Shown in pieces: positions 8,293 through 10,112 of a DNA stretch of 10,112 bases. Made by a program: the position numbers and the translations under genes. A model generated the notes under the pieces. It saw only the letters and a list, made by a program, of their open reading frames with translations. It was not told the DNA's origin and did not search any database. Source of the stretch: an uncultured Legionellaceae bacterium (GTDB lineage Bacteria > Pseudomonadota > Gammaproteobacteria > Legionellales > Legionellaceae); contig CAISSD010000203.1 in the NCBI GenBank assembly GCA_903887975.1, positions 1 through 10,112 of the forward strand, written 5' to 3'. Positions within the stretch are counted from its first letter, which is position 1. The number at the start of each line of letters is the position of its first letter.

Positions 8293-8310
8293 TTGGACTT
8301 TGGACAAAGT
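8293..8310. repeat. Short 7-base tandem repeat with a perfect 6-base inverted repeat
   Basis: TTGGAC occurs at 8293-8298 and again at 8300-8305 (7-base period). The second copy lies inside ACTTTG-GA-CAAAGT (8297-8310), a perfect 6-base inverted repeat with a 2-base centre. The loop is too tight and no T-run follows, so it is not a convincing terminator. A further TTTGGAC lies at 8744-8750, on the far side of the four-helix-bundle relic. Confidence 0.45.
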
Positions 8311-8326
8311 AAGATCTGGGGGTTAC

Positions 8327-8356
8327 GTGCCCGCGCCCGTGAGCGTGCCCTTGCCC
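8327..8356. repeat. GC-rich hexamer tandem repeat, five degenerate units
   Basis: Five consecutive hexamers in perfect phase read GTGCCC, GCGCCC, GTGAGC, GTGCCC and TTGCCC. The block is about 77 percent G+C in an otherwise AT-rich stretch. It ends two bases before the ancestral stop of the minus-strand four-helix-bundle gene, so it sits directly behind that gene's 3' end. It lies in no open gene on either strand that I would accept. Confidence 0.7.
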
Positions 8357-8358
8357 GA

Positions 8359-8713
8359 TCAGTTTGACCTTTGCGCCATTTTACTCAGCATACTAACAAT
8401 TCAAATAAGTAAAGCCCTACCTGCCTGATAATTAGCTTCGTGTATAATGTTAAGTCGTTTAGCTACGTCAAGTATTGCTGCACTTTCTGTCGCTGATCGC
8501 TTTGCCATTCGATAGAACCTGCTTTTTTTCATTTACAGAGAATTCACCGGATCCTTCAGCTATATTTAATGATATTGATGTTCCTGCTCGTTGTAGCTGA
8601 TCAGTTAAATAAGCCCTGCCTCGAGGAAATGACCCAGTAATCTTGTCGATCAAAACGACAACCTCAATAGACGCTTGATACACGTCCAGTTTTTCAAAAT
8701 CAAAATAACTCAT
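8359..8713 (-). pseudogene. Four-helix-bundle (23S rRNA intervening-sequence type) protein, frameshifted relic
   Basis: The first part reads FDFEKLDVYQASIEVV, then LTDQLQRAGTSISLNIAEGSGEFS, which is the hallmark of the four-helix-bundle family found in 23S rRNA intervening sequences and at many other sites. After NEKK the frame becomes meaningless and stops at 8468. Removing one base from the run of seven A (8523-8529 on the plus strand) restores FYRMAKRSATESAAILDVAK, the expected next helices, and continues to RALLI. There a TGA (8401-8403), probably from a CGA Arg codon, interrupts IVSMLSKMAQRSN, which ends at a normal TGA (8359-8361). The repaired length, about 117 residues, is the family's usual size. 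So there are two independent lesions, and a truncated 81-residue protein at most is made from ATG 8713. The role of the family is unknown. Confidence 0.85.
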
Positions 8714-8842
8714 AGTGGATTTCCATATATCCCGATAATACGATTTGGACTGTTTAAAATGACTTCCTTAAGGCATAAAACAGCAGTACCATTCAGATTT
8801 TTTCTAGCCAGACAATAATATTTAAAGTACGGATGCTGCCTT
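8714..8842. other. Divergent intergenic gap between the relic gene and the transposase
   Basis: This AT-rich gap should contain the left end of the insertion sequence and the promoter of the relic gene. On the minus strand TATTAT (8735-8740) lies 21 bases before ATG 8713 and could be a -10 box, without a good -35. No terminal inverted repeat can be defined because the right end of the element is outside the window. Confidence 0.3.
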
Positions 8843-10112
8843 ATGCTGGAAGAGATTGTACCTGTTTTAAAAAATTTCCGCGATAAAATTTATCGGTTTT
8901 TTCCTTCACGACAAGATGCTGCAATGGAACTTGTTGATGCATTATCGAGCAACAAAACGGCAACAAGCGTTGTTGAGTTATCTTTAAGCCCATTGCATCG
9001 ACGCAATTACTGTAGCATTACACGGGTTCTGGATGAGTCCAGGTCCCCGGATTCTGCGGTTGCACAGCAACAAGAACAGGCGTTAACGAAGATTCTTTCA
9101 AGTCTGTGCCATCAAGAACAGCAACAACGTGCATTTCATTTGTTTGCAGTAGACTGCACTCCGGAGCCACGGGTTTTCTCTCCGACACTGGAGGATAGAA
9201 GTTTTGTTTATGCGCCAAATACTGTGTGTGGGAACAAACCGGTAACGATTGGCCACAAGTACAGCATTGCGGCTTACTTGCCAGAAAAAACAAGTGCGAA
9301 TACACCATGGCTAATCCCTTTGGCATGCACGCGTGTTGATACAACTCAAAATGGCGAGTTGGTTGGAATGGAACAAATTGCTGCCTGCATCAAATCGCAA
9401 AGTATTTTCTCAAGCCAGCTCGCTGTCTCCCTGGGCGATACAGCATACAACAGTCCATTGTGTTTGAGTATTGCAAAAAACAATGACAATCAGATCCACG
9501 TAAGCCGCAGCAGGAATAACAGGAAGTTTTTTTATCCCCACATCACGGAAGATACAACAGAACCCAAACGTGGCCGTCCAAAAGCATATGGTGATGTTCA
9601 TGCATTAAATAATCCTGCAACCTGGAGAGAGCCAGATGCAAGCATTGAATTTTCACAAATCAGTGCTCAGGGAAAAATTCAGATCATAAAAATAGACTGT
9701 TGGGACGAGGTGATCATGAGAGGCAAAAAAGGCGCCAAGCTCTCTTGCAGGCAAAAGACGCCTGGAGTTATCGTTACCAGATATTTTCAATAGCTATCGC
9801 CAGCGGTTTGATATTGAACATTTCTTCAGATTTGGAAAAAACAGGCTGTTGATGGATAAAATACAAACGCCTGATGTTAGGCACGAAGAATCCTGGTGGC
9901 AGCTTGTAATGATTGCCTATGCTCAGTTATATTTGTCGCGCTTCATTGCAAATAACTTCCCAAATCCATGGGAAAAATATCTGCCTTCATTCAAGACAAA
10001 TGGATCAATAAAACAACCAACGCAAGTCCAGAATGATTTTGAACGAATTATTCAATGGATTGGGACACCAGCCAAGCCACCCATACCTCGAAAAAAAGCA
10101 CCAGGTCGGCAA
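8843..10112 (+). pseudogene. DDE transposase, frameshifted and apparently internally deleted; right end outside the window
   Basis: The first open frame (8843-9793, 316 codons) starts with a segment containing FRDKIYRFFPSRQDAAMELV and carries the first two catalytic aspartates: FAVDCTPEP (Asp104) and SLGDTAYNS (Asp199). It continues through KRGRPKAYGD (242-251) and WDEVIMRGKKGAK, then turns into unrelated sequence and stops at 9791-9793. The next frame is open from 9720 to the window edge and reads GKRRLELSLPDIFNSYRQRF, then DIEHFFRFGK, the expected catalytic Glu region, then a Trp-rich helix (ESWWQLVMIAYAQLYLSRF). The break lies between about 9725 and 9760. The stretch that relatives carry between RGKKG and GKRR seems missing, so a deletion that also shifted the frame is likely. 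The family resembles IS4-like putative transposases; the exact family is not assigned. Confidence 0.8.
8843..10112 (+). mobile_element. Insertion sequence, partial
   Basis: The element is inferred from the transposase relic only. The left boundary lies somewhere in 8714-8842 and the right boundary is beyond the window, so neither inverted repeats nor a target duplication can be shown. Confidence 0.55.

Noticed and set aside
8297..8310. Inverted repeat ACTTTG-GA-CAAAGT as a terminator for the plus-strand operon
   Set aside because: The loop has only two bases, the stem is AT-rich and no run of T follows, so it does not look like a rho-independent terminator.
8359..8713. The four-helix-bundle gene as evidence of a 23S rRNA intervening sequence
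   Set aside because: No 23S rRNA sequence flanks it; one side is a nucleotidyltransferase gene and the other a transposase.
9018..9344. A 108-codon minus-strand open frame inside the transposase
   Set aside because: It is antisense to a segment carrying the first catalytic Asp of the transposase and has no supporting feature.

Overview
The window looks like chromosomal DNA from an AT-rich gammaproteobacterium, most likely in the order Legionellales (Legionella/Coxiella-like). Three things point there: a very large NAD-type glutamate dehydrogenase, a small secreted protein resembling the Legionella 'enhanced entry' protein EnhB, and a YkuD-type L,D-transpeptidase. The taxon is an inference from protein resemblance and base composition; no rRNA or other marker is present.

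Layout. Positions 1-5984 hold a tightly packed minus-strand operon. In transcription order it encodes a succinate-semialdehyde-type aldehyde dehydrogenase, a small L,D-transpeptidase without a signal peptide whose start overlaps the preceding stop, and, 12 bases further on, the large NAD-glutamate dehydrogenase. The last gene runs off the left edge, with its first 1378 codons present. A short AT-rich divergent promoter region (about 5985-6093) separates this operon from a plus-strand operon at 6094-8264. That operon encodes the exported EnhB-like protein, a cytoplasmic PRX_like1-type redoxin, and a nucleotidyltransferase-fold protein of the NTP_transf_5 type that overlaps the redoxin gene.

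From 8265 rightwards the sequence is accessory and decaying. Two short tandem-repeat patches (a 7-base and a 6-base unit) lie next to a minus-strand four-helix-bundle (23S rRNA intervening-sequence type) gene. That gene has been inactivated by a one-base slip in a run of seven A and by a later in-frame TGA. The right edge is a DDE transposase gene whose N-terminal part (two catalytic Asp) and C-terminal part (catalytic Glu region) are in different frames. It is apparently broken by a deletion and it runs off the right edge.

How the genes may work together. The aldehyde dehydrogenase and glutamate dehydrogenase feed succinate and 2-oxoglutarate into the TCA cycle, which fits an amino-acid-using, host-associated lifestyle. 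The transpeptidase between them is a cell-wall cross-linking enzyme family, and its place in this operon is unexplained. The plus-strand operon mixes an envelope/entry-type protein with a redoxin and an orphan nucleotidyltransferase. I see no RNA gene, CRISPR array or clear rho-independent terminator.
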